64,000 nt of DNA, from the NCBI GenBank assembly GCA_937936045.1, contig CALGXC010000004.1, positions 496,001 to 560,000 on the forward strand, in the 5' to 3' direction. Both the position numbers and the translations under genes were made by a program. The notes under the pieces were generated by a model. The model was not told the DNA's origin. It was given only the letters and a program-made list of their open reading frames with translations, and did not search any database. Positions 54,349-60,430 of this stretch are shown piece after piece. Source of the DNA: an uncultured Candidatus Saccharibacteria bacterium (GTDB lineage Bacteria > Patescibacteriota > Saccharimonadia > Saccharimonadales > Saccharimonadaceae). Numbering within the stretch: position 1 is the stretch's first letter; each line of letters starts with the position of its first letter.

Positions 54349-54785
54349 TGAAGAAGATTATAATAGCAATGTCTTTAATGATTATAGGGTCGTTTGGGGT
54401 GAGTATGACTTTCCCGGATACTTCTTTTGCTGAAAGTAAAGGTAATGAATGTGATGAAAAAGGTAAAATTTTAACATTAAAGCCGTGGTATTATGGATTG
54501 ACGAAAGGTGACTGTTCTATTAAAGATATTGGTTCAGACGCTGATTCACAGGCAAAATTTATCTGGAAAATCGCGCTTAATATCGTTGATGATTTGCTGC
54601 AACTTATTGGTTATACGACCGTTGGATATATTATATACGGTGGTTTCTTGATGATGACCAGTAACGGTGCTCCAGATAAGGCTGCGCACGGGCGAAAGAC
54701 TATTATGAGTGCCGCGATTGGCTTGGTTATCGCCTTAGCTTCTGTTGCGTTGGTTAACTTTATATCATCAAATATAGGAGTATAA
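54348..54785 (+). CDS. T4SS pilin-like protein 2
   Basis: A 145-residue member with a signal peptide (to about residue 26, SFAES), a longer Cys-containing outer segment, then helix-loop-helix with MMTSNGAPDKAAHGRKT. It is the most divergent in the region before the first helix (KPWYYGLTKGDC), suggesting a specialised subunit. It is coupled to its neighbours (1-base overlap upstream, 1-base gap downstream). Confidence 0.82.
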   Translation: MKKIIIAMSLMIIGSFGVSMTFPDTSFAESKGNECDEKGKILTLKPWYYGLTKGDCSIKDIGSDADSQAKFIWKIALNIVDDLLQLIGYTTVGYIIYGGFLMMTSNGAPDKAAHGRKTIMSAAIGLVIALASVALVNFISSNIGV

Positions 54786-54786
54786 A

Positions 54787-55071
54787 ATGAGATATATGGA
54801 ATTTTTTGCTGGATTGTTGGGGAGTGCTGATAGTCTTGGTGTGCCGCAGAATAATGATGTAGATATTATGAGGTTTGTTAATTTGGCATTTTGGGTGGCT
54901 GGTGTCATAGCTGTTATAATTGTTATTATTGCTGGGATAAATTATTCCCTATCTGCCGGCGATCCAGCTAAGACGGCTAGCGCAAAGAATACTATTCTAT
55001 ATGCAGTCATCGGTTTGGTAATTATTGCTAACGCGATTGCTATAACAGGTTATATTATAGGAAAGGTTTAA
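54787..55071 (+). CDS. T4SS pilin-like protein 3, short form
   Basis: At 94 residues it is the shortest member and has no signal peptide; it starts MRYMEFFAGLL and goes quickly into two helices around SLSAGDPAKTASAKNTILYA. It may insert directly without processing, as an inner-membrane platform or minor subunit. Confidence 0.82.
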   Translation: MRYMEFFAGLLGSADSLGVPQNNDVDIMRFVNLAFWVAGVIAVIIVIIAGINYSLSAGDPAKTASAKNTILYAVIGLVIIANAIAITGYIIGKV

Positions 55072-55072
55072 A

Positions 55073-55495
55073 ATGAAGATTTTTACGAAAATTCTGACAG
55101 CTGGAATGTTGATGGTTAGTCTCCTTGGTGTGTTTACTCCAGTGGTATCTGCAGCTAACGGTATTAATATTTGCTCAGAGGAAAATGAAAACTCTGTCTA
55201 TTGTAAAAATAAAGATAGCGGCGGAGATCAAGTGGGCGGTATTATAAAAACTATCGTTGAAGTTCTACTTATGGCTGTCGGTGCTATTTCGATTATTATG
55301 ATAGTTATTGGTGGTATTTTGTTTGCACTTTCCAGTGGTGATGCTCAGAAGGCTGCAAAAGCCAGAAGTACCATTTTATATGCTGTCGTTGGCTTAATAG
55401 TCTCTATATTCGCTTCAGCGATTGTCAATTTTGTGTTTGATGGGTTTAATAAGCCCGTCAAACATGATGAATCTAGTAATCATAATAAGGAGTAA
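55073..55495 (+). CDS. T4SS pilin-like protein 4
   Basis: A 140-residue protein with signal peptide to about VVSAA (residue 28), a Cys-pair region (ICSEENENSVYC), two helices around ALSSGDAQKAAKARSTILYA, and a short hydrophilic tail ending in HNKE. One base separates it from the previous gene. Confidence 0.84.
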   Translation: MKIFTKILTAGMLMVSLLGVFTPVVSAANGINICSEENENSVYCKNKDSGGDQVGGIIKTIVEVLLMAVGAISIIMIVIGGILFALSSGDAQKAAKARSTILYAVVGLIVSIFASAIVNFVFDGFNKPVKHDESSNHNKE

Positions 55496-55497
55496 AA

Positions 55498-55911
55498 ATG
55501 AAAAAAATGATATTATCGGCGTTAATTGTAGCTTGTTCGGTGTTTGGATTTTCAGCCATATCAGTAGCTTCTCTTCCGACAAACGTTTCCGCGCAAGCTG
55601 CTAATAGCGTCGTAAAGAAAGGTATAACAACTGCTACTACGGCGGATATGGAAAATAAAAGCATTGCAGGTGAAGGTGGATTAATAAGTATATTGATTAA
55701 TTTTCTACTGTGGGCTGTGGGTATTTTATCTGTTGCTATGATTATCTTTAGCGGATTTCGCTATATCACCTCAGCTGGAGATGCCGCAAAAACGAAGTCT
55801 GCTCAAACTGCTCTCACTTATTCGATAGTTGGTCTAATTGTGGCTGTTCTTGCATGGGTTATAGTTAAGATGATTTTGAGACAATTCGGAATTGAGGTAA
55901 AGACTAATTAG
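55498..55911 (+). CDS. T4SS pilin-like protein 5
   Basis: A 137-residue protein with signal peptide to about NVSAQA, a Thr/Ala-rich spacer, two helices around ITSAGDAAKTKSAQTALTY, and a basic C-terminus. AAGGAG precedes its ATG by 5 nt. Last gene of the coupled five-gene run. Confidence 0.84.
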   Translation: MKKMILSALIVACSVFGFSAISVASLPTNVSAQAANSVVKKGITTATTADMENKSIAGEGGLISILINFLLWAVGILSVAMIIFSGFRYITSAGDAAKTKSAQTALTYSIVGLIVAVLAWVIVKMILRQFGIEVKTN

Positions 55912-55935
55912 TTTTGCAAATAACAGATAAAAATG

Positions 55936-55941
55936 TATAAT
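55936..55941 (+). promoter_or_regulatory. -10 element of separate pilin 6 promoter
   Basis: TATAAT followed by a leader of about 25-30 nt and AAGGAG (8 nt before ATG 55973). Together with the terminator at 56369 it makes pilin 6 a separate transcription unit. Confidence 0.65.
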
Positions 55942-55972
55942 AGTAATATCATTAAACAAGGAGAAAATAACA

Positions 55973-56350
55973 ATGAATAAATTAAAATTAATCTTGGCGG
56001 GACTACTGGTAGTACCAACTGTTGCTTTGGCTGTAGCTCCAGCTGCAAGCGCTGAAAGTGATTTTACCTTAACTAATGGTGTAAGCAGTGCAAGAGGAGA
56101 AGGTGTGAGTGAAACCGCTTCAGATCCTCAAACTTTGGTTAAGCAATTTGTAAATATATTCTTGTTTGCCGTTGGTGCATTGAGTGTTATTATGCTTATC
56201 TGGGGTGGTATCCGCTACACTACTTCAGCTGGTGATAGTAATAAGGTTCAGGCGGCTAAGAACACAGTTTTGTACGCAATTGTCGGTTTGGTGATCGCTA
56301 TTTTGGCATATGCAATCGTCAATATGGTTATCGATAAGTTTAAGGGTTAA
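55973..56350 (+). CDS. T4SS pilin-like protein 6, own promoter and terminator
   Basis: This 125-residue protein has a signal peptide cut near PAASA and two helices around YTTSAGDSNKVQAAKNTVLYA. It is the closest to a consensus of the family. A dedicated promoter, strong AAGGAG site and strong terminator suggest high expression, so it is the best candidate for the major pilus subunit. Confidence 0.86.
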   Translation: MNKLKLILAGLLVVPTVALAVAPAASAESDFTLTNGVSSARGEGVSETASDPQTLVKQFVNIFLFAVGALSVIMLIWGGIRYTTSAGDSNKVQAAKNTVLYAIVGLVIAILAYAIVNMVIDKFKG

Positions 56351-56368
56351 TCTACCCTACCGGTAAAA

Positions 56369-56397
56369 AAGAGCCTCGCTGACGAGGTTCTTTTTTT
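56369..56397 (+). terminator. Terminator of the pilin array
   Basis: A 10-bp stem (one G-T pair) with a CTGA tetraloop followed by T7, 19 nt after the pilin 6 stop. Confidence 0.9.
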
Positions 56398-56403
56398 GTG
56401 GCT

Positions 56404-56435
56404 AAAAAAATACCGCCAACTTGTGACGGTATTTT
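56404..56435 (-). terminator. Terminator of the Hsp20 gene
   Basis: On the minus strand a 9-bp stem AAAATACCG/CGGTATTTT (arms 56407-56415 and 56427-56435) runs into a T tract, 16 nt after the Hsp20 stop. Confidence 0.85.
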
Positions 56436-56450
56436 CTGTGAAATGATTTT

Positions 56451-56945
56451 TTACAGAACTTGAATCTTCTTTGCTTTTTCTTGCTTTATCTTTTCAAAAG
56501 TAATTGTCAAAACGCCGTCTTTTAATTCTGCCTTAACGCCTTCTTCATTTACAGCGGTTGGCAATGCTAATGTACGACTGAATTCGCCCCAGTAGCATTC
56601 TTGGATGTGCCATTGGCGAACATCTGCTTCGTCACCACTAGACAGTGTGCCACTAATAGTTAAGATACCGTCAGAAATACTTACGTCTAGGTCATTTCGA
56701 TCTACGCCGGCAGTACGAGCTTTGATAACTAGGTTGTTTTCTGTCTCAAAAACGTCAACGGCCAATTGACCCATTGCATCATCAGCCTCATCTTCCCAGT
56801 TGTCATCGGGTCGTGTTGCTGGTGTACTGTTGCTTCTACTGTTGTCGTCGTTAAAACCAGGTAGCAGATCGTCGTTATCATCATCAATAAACGCCGCTGC
56901 CAATTCCTGTTCTGTTAGTAATGTATCATCTTGCTTTCGGGCCAT
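56451..56945 (-). CDS. Small heat shock protein (Hsp20/alpha-crystallin)
   Basis: A 164-residue chaperone. Acidic, Asp/Asn-rich N-terminal 60 residues, then the alpha-crystallin domain (IKARTAGVDRNDLDV, FSRTLALPTAV, AELKDGVLTITFEK) and a short basic tail without a clear I-x-I motif. It holds unfolding proteins. ATG 56945 has GGAGG upstream; the longer GTG start is the same Shine-Dalgarno sequence misread. Confidence 0.9.
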   Translation of the reverse strand: MARKQDDTLLTEQELAAAFIDDDNDDLLPGFNDDNSRSNSTPATRPDDNWEDEADDAMGQLAVDVFETENNLVIKARTAGVDRNDLDVSISDGILTISGTLSSGDEADVRQWHIQECYWGEFSRTLALPTAVNEEGVKAELKDGVLTITFEKIKQEKAKKIQVL

Positions 56946-57049
56946 AATTTCCTCCACTTTTATAATAGGCTCATTGACAAAGTCTCTATTAGTATAACTG
57001 TAATGTGCGTTATAATCAACAGAGAAAGGCTTAAAACGTAAAAATTACA

Positions 57050-57724
57050 ATGTTTGACACGTTATTATCAATTATCGCTCCTCACCACTGTTATAAGTGT
57101 GGTAAAACGGGTGGTATTTTATGCTTAGATTGTAAAAAATACATCACAAGTCGGAAGTACGATATGTGTGTATTATGTGGTGATTTATTGGAGAATGGCA
57201 ACTTATGTAAAAAGCATAAGATTCCCTGTGATATGATCTGGTGTTTTTCACGACGTACAGGTGTTGTTGCAAAGATCATTGATGATTATAAATTTAACCG
57301 TGTTCAGGCGGCGGCTGATCTACTAAGTGAGTTCTTAGACGAAGCTCTGCCTGAATTGCCGCCAGATACAGTAATCGTACAAATTCCTACAATTTCTAAG
57401 AATATTCGGCGTCGTGGATTTGATCATATCCGAAAAATTGCTATTAAACTATCTCGACGTAGAAAAATAGAGTGTTGTTCCCTGCTCCGGCGCAGAAATA
57501 ACGTCACTCAGCACTTTACGAAGTCTTCCGCCCAGAGAAAACGTCAAGCAAAGGAGTTTTTTGAAATTGCGGGTAAAGTTGATAAAAATAAGCGGTATAT
57601 CATTATTGACGATATCTTTACGACTGGCTCAACCGTGTTGGCGGCGGCGGAATGTTTGAAGAAAAATGGCGCTAAACACGTGGAAATTGCGGTTATTGCC
57701 AGGCATGGGCGTCCGAAATTATGA
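57050..57724 (+). CDS. ComF-family phosphoribosyltransferase-like protein
   Basis: A 224-residue protein with N-terminal zinc-ribbon Cys pairs (CYKCG, CLDC, CVLCG) and a C-terminal PRTase domain with YIIIDDIFTTGST (PRPP loop). ComF/GntX proteins support DNA uptake in competent bacteria; with the T4SS nearby that is suggestive but not proven. Its end overlaps the convergent rlmH by 6 nt. Confidence 0.9.
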   Translation: MFDTLLSIIAPHHCYKCGKTGGILCLDCKKYITSRKYDMCVLCGDLLENGNLCKKHKIPCDMIWCFSRRTGVVAKIIDDYKFNRVQAAADLLSEFLDEALPELPPDTVIVQIPTISKNIRRRGFDHIRKIAIKLSRRRKIECCSLLRRRNNVTQHFTKSSAQRKRQAKEFFEIAGKVDKNKRYIIIDDIFTTGSTVLAAAECLKKNGAKHVEIAVIARHGRPKL

Positions 57725-58171
57725 GTGATGATAATGGCTGCCGCGATGGATTTCTTGGGCGCGATACAATTGCTCGGCTAAAATAAGCCGAACTAATTGG
57801 TGTGGAAACACTAAGTTCGATAACGACCAAACGATGTTGGATTTTTGGCGCAAATCGCTGGTAACTCCGTAAGCGCCACCGATGATGAAGACGATATGCT
57901 TGTCGATATGTTCGGTTATTAGGTCAGATAATTCTGGCGATGATAGGTTTTTACCGCGCTCATCGAGCAAAATAACAAAGTCGTCCGAATTGAGGCGTGA
58001 AAAAATACGCTCAGACTCTTCCTGGCGCGCCCTGTCGCCTTCAAAGCTTGAATGCGGTAGAATAATCATTTCCGCAGCAAAAGGTGCTCGTAGACGCTCT
58101 AAAAAACGAGAAACGCCTGGTTGGACCCAGGCTTCATTCTTTTTTCCGATCGTTATAATGGTGATTTTCAT
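57719..58171 (-). CDS. rlmH: 23S rRNA pseudouridine-1915 N3-methyltransferase
   Basis: A 150-residue SPOUT enzyme that methylates pseudouridine 1915 of 23S rRNA. KITIITIGK at the start, DERGKNLSSPELS, FIIGGAYGV (SAM knot) and the C-terminal YRAQEIHRGSHYHH are canonical. The start is ATG 58171; a longer frame reads through the tRNA-Ser and is not coding. Confidence 0.95.
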   Translation of the reverse strand: MKITIITIGKKNEAWVQPGVSRFLERLRAPFAAEMIILPHSSFEGDRARQEESERIFSRLNSDDFVILLDERGKNLSSPELSDLITEHIDKHIVFIIGGAYGVTSDLRQKSNIVWSLSNLVFPHQLVRLILAEQLYRAQEIHRGSHYHHS

Positions 58172-58179
58172 AATATCTA

Positions 58180-58267
58180 TGGCGGAGAGAGAGGGATTCG
58201 AACCCTCGATGAGTTGCCCCATACCGCTTTTCGAGAGCGGCCAGTTCAACCACTCCTGCACCTCTCC
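58180..58267 (-). tRNA. tRNA-Ser (CGA)
   Basis: An 88-nt class II tRNA: acceptor GGAGAGG/TCTCTCC, anticodon loop CTCGAAA (anticodon CGA), long variable arm, T-loop TTCGAAT, discriminator G, encoded CCA. It lies 8 nt upstream of rlmH. Confidence 0.95.
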
Positions 58268-58288
58268 ATATCTAACTAATTCGGGAAA

Positions 58289-58522
58289 TTATTTTTTATC
58301 AGTCTTCTTTGAGTCTTTGGTCACTATAGTGCCGATAATACTCCAGACGATACATAGAGCTAAACCGACGCCACCTAGTTGACAAAATTTAATCATCCAC
58401 TTACTAGCTTCATTCCAAGTTATCAATTCAAAGAACTCTGCGCCAGCTAAAATTGCTATAGCAGTCGAACAGATTGCTATAATTCCCAATCCTGAATATT
58501 TTACGTACTTAATAAAATTCAT
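58289..58522 (-). CDS. Small two-helix membrane protein
   Basis: A 77-residue protein with two hydrophobic segments (about residues 12-30 and 47-66) and a Lys-rich C-terminus. No family recognised. GGAGGGGT precedes ATG 58522. An earlier start would overlap tRNA-Arg. It is wedged between two tRNA genes on the same strand and could be co-transcribed with them. Confidence 0.6.
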   Translation of the reverse strand: MNFIKYVKYSGLGIIAICSTAIAILAGAEFFELITWNEASKWMIKFCQLGGVGLALCIVWSIIGTIVTKDSKKTDKK

Positions 58523-58540
58523 ACCCCTCCTTAGGTTAAT

Positions 58541-58617
58541 TGGTACACCCGGCAAGATTCGAACTTACGACCTCTGGCTCCGCAAGCCAGCGCTCTATCC
58601 AGCTGAGCTACGGGTGC
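58541..58617 (-). tRNA. tRNA-Arg (GCG)
   Basis: A 77-nt cloverleaf: acceptor GCACCCG/CGGGTGT, D-stem GCTC/GAGC, anticodon stem CTGGC/GCCAG with loop TTGCGGA (anticodon GCG), T-loop TTCGAAT, discriminator A, encoded CCA. Most bacteria use ACG, edited to ICG, for these Arg codons; GCG is unusual. Confidence 0.93.
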
Positions 58618-58727
58618 ATACAGCCTTTCGAAAAAAACGATTGGCCGCAACAAAAAATATAAGGTACCTTCATTGCTATAAAGCACTGAACTTTTGTATT
58701 CTACCACATAAAATATAGTCAATCAAG

Positions 58728-59246
58728 CTATAGCTTTATCAGCCGAATAAACTTCTCTAAGGCGTCTGGCTTAATTTCTTGCATTGGTAGGCGCGCTCCG
58801 AGCATATCGACGATTCTCTCGCCCTCTGCTTCGGAAAAATAAATAGTTAAACCCGGCGAAAATCGTTTTACTGGCAATAATAGAATCGAATGTTGGTTGT
58901 TTTCGTGAATTAATCCAAATGCGCGAAATTCGCTAAAATCGTGTAAAACGTCGGCGATGTAAATGCCTTTGGGGCTAATCGCGTAGTTTATTATTTGTGG
59001 GGTTTTGTTTGATAATACAAACAAGGCTACAGCCATAATTGGTAGTAAAACTGCGAAAGTCCAGTTCTTAAACACTAAAATTGCTAAAGCCATTAAACCT
59101 ATCAACACAATGACAAAAAACACGTACCACAATTTACCGCGTTGAACCTGTACGCCTTCTGGTGCGTTCCAAGCTATTGGCTCGGTTAAATCAATCCTGT
59201 CAGGTGATGGTGTTTCAAAGTCTTGGTTTTCTGGACTATCGTTCAT
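58728..59246 (-). CDS. Two-helix membrane protein with PH-like C-terminal domain
   Basis: A 172-residue protein. An acidic head of about 38 residues is followed by two adjacent membrane helices (about 40-60 and 63-82) and a soluble beta-rich domain (NYAISPKGIYIADVLHDFSEF). It resembles small bacterial proteins with a cytosolic PH-like domain; no firm family. TATACT (59253-59258) lies 6 nt before the ATG. Confidence 0.65.
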   Translation of the reverse strand: MNDSPENQDFETPSPDRIDLTEPIAWNAPEGVQVQRGKLWYVFFVIVLIGLMALAILVFKNWTFAVLLPIMAVALFVLSNKTPQIINYAISPKGIYIADVLHDFSEFRAFGLIHENNQHSILLLPVKRFSPGLTIYFSEAEGERIVDMLGARLPMQEIKPDALEKFIRLIKL

Positions 59247-59252
59247 GAGGTT

Positions 59253-59258
59253 AGTATA
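59253..59258 (-). promoter_or_regulatory. -10 element of leaderless promoter
   Basis: TATACT on the minus strand, exactly 6 nt before ATG 59246; no Shine-Dalgarno sequence. Confidence 0.65.
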
Positions 59259-59281
59259 TCACGATGAGAATTAGTGAACAA

Positions 59282-59689
59282 TTAAACGTTAGTGGTTGAT
59301 CCGCCGCTTAAAGCTGCGCCAAGGATGAAGTTGATTATGGCGTAAGCAAAGACCGCGACTAATAGACCGATGATTGCATATAAAATTGTGTTTTTGGCGT
59401 TTGTGACGGATTCTTTTTTACCGCCAGATATTACGTAGCGGAAACCGCCGAAGATTAGCATAACGACGCTTAAGACACCGACGCCGAATAGCATAATGTT
59501 GATGGCTCGTCTTACGATTGATGAATCACCATTAGCTAAGTTGGCTGGCGTATTGTCGCCGCGTGCTGCGTTAATTCCGGCTGGCGCACCGCCCTCACCT
59601 AATGCGGAAACTGGAGCCGTCACCAAAGCTACGCCAAATCCGATTGTAAGTAATCCTGTTATAATTTTAGAAATATATCCTTTTATCAT
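59282..59689 (-). CDS. T4SS pilin-like protein 7 (outlying copy)
   Basis: A 135-residue member with signal peptide cut near PVSA, a hydrophilic spacer (NAARGDNTPANLANGD) and two helices around VISGGKKESVTNAKNTILYA. It lies 3 kb from the six-gene array, on the other strand, with its own leaderless promoter (TATAAT 6 nt before the ATG). Independent control suggests a separate role or stage. Confidence 0.85.
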   Translation of the reverse strand: MIKGYISKIITGLLTIGFGVALVTAPVSALGEGGAPAGINAARGDNTPANLANGDSSIVRRAINIMLFGVGVLSVVMLIFGGFRYVISGGKKESVTNAKNTILYAIIGLLVAVFAYAIINFILGAALSGGSTTNV

Positions 59690-59695
59690 AATTCT

Positions 59696-59701
59696 ATTAT
59701 A
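59696..59701 (-). promoter_or_regulatory. -10 element of leaderless pilin 7 promoter
   Basis: Perfect TATAAT on the minus strand, 6 nt before ATG 59689. Confidence 0.65.
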
Positions 59702-59761
59702 CCCTATTTATAATAAAGCTATTAATAATTACACTTATATGGTACACTAAATAGTGAATTT

Positions 59762-59854
59762 GGAGGAGTACCCAAGTGGCTGAAGGGGACGGTTTGCTAA
59801 ATCGTTAGTATGGAGAGATCTGTAGCGGGGGTTCGAATCCCCCCTCCTCCGCCA
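59762..59854 (+). tRNA. tRNA-Ser (GCT)
   Basis: A 93-nt class II tRNA: acceptor GGAGGAG/CTCCTCC, anticodon loop TTGCTAA (anticodon GCT), long variable arm, T-arm GGGGG-TTCGAAT-CCCCC, discriminator G, encoded CCA. Confidence 0.96.
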
Positions 59855-59871
59855 AAATTCAGAGATAGTAC

Positions 59872-59961
59872 GGAAGGGTGACCGAGTGGTTGAAGGTACC
59901 GGTCTTGAAAATCGGCGTGCGGTAAAACGTACCGAGGGTTCGAATCCCTCCCCTTCCGCCA
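59872..59961 (+). tRNA. tRNA-Ser (TGA)
   Basis: A 90-nt class II tRNA: acceptor GGAAGGG/CCCTTCC, anticodon loop CTTGAAA (anticodon TGA), long variable arm, T-loop TTCGAAT, discriminator G, encoded CCA. It follows the GCT tRNA by 17 nt and is probably co-transcribed. Confidence 0.96.
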
Positions 59962-59968
59962 AAACAGA

Positions 59969-59998
59969 ATGTTCGCCAAAATAAGGGCGAATATTTTT
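59969..59998 (+). terminator. Terminator after the tRNA-Ser pair
   Basis: TTCGCC/GGCGAA stem (59972-59977 with 59986-59991) followed by T5. Confidence 0.75.
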
Positions 59999-60087
59999 AT
60001 GCAGCGAAATATACTTGACAAAAAACAAAGCTTATGCTAACATTATAACCAGTATTCTAAAAATAGATACAAAAAGAAAGAATAAAA

Positions 60088-60429
60088 ATGAATTTAGTAC
60101 AACAGTTTTTCACCGTTACAACTATGTTTGTTAGTTTGAATGTAGCGTTTGGTGTGCTGCTGCACGACACCAACGTCGATAAAGCGTTTTTGTCATCTTG
60201 GAAAACATATAGCGTTCAAAGTGACGTTGAGGGTGAAATAAAAATGCCAGAAACAAAGCCCCATACTCATCCAGAACACACTCAATTGTCAAATGTGTTG
60301 AAAGAAGGTTCAGCGCGACCGCGAACTACGCCTCGTAACAACGATAAGAAGCGATTACGCCAAAAATATGCCGCTCGTGGTCAACATACTTTTGACGGAT
60401 ATCACCTTGATTTTGAAGGTGTAAGCTAG
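60088..60429 (+). CDS. Small unknown protein with N-terminal hydrophobic segment
   Basis: A 113-residue protein. Residues 5-25 are hydrophobic (signal or anchor); the rest is charged and rich in Lys, Arg, Thr and Pro (RPRTTPRNNDKKRLRQKY). No family recognised. It runs convergently to valS, with one base between the stop codons. Confidence 0.6.
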   Translation: MNLVQQFFTVTTMFVSLNVAFGVLLHDTNVDKAFLSSWKTYSVQSDVEGEIKMPETKPHTHPEHTQLSNVLKEGSARPRTTPRNNDKKRLRQKYAARGQHTFDGYHLDFEGVS

Positions 60430-60430
60430 G

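Noticed and set aside
58172..58261. N-terminal extension of rlmH
   Set aside because: It reads through the tRNA-Ser(CGA) gene; the canonical RlmH start is ATG 58171.
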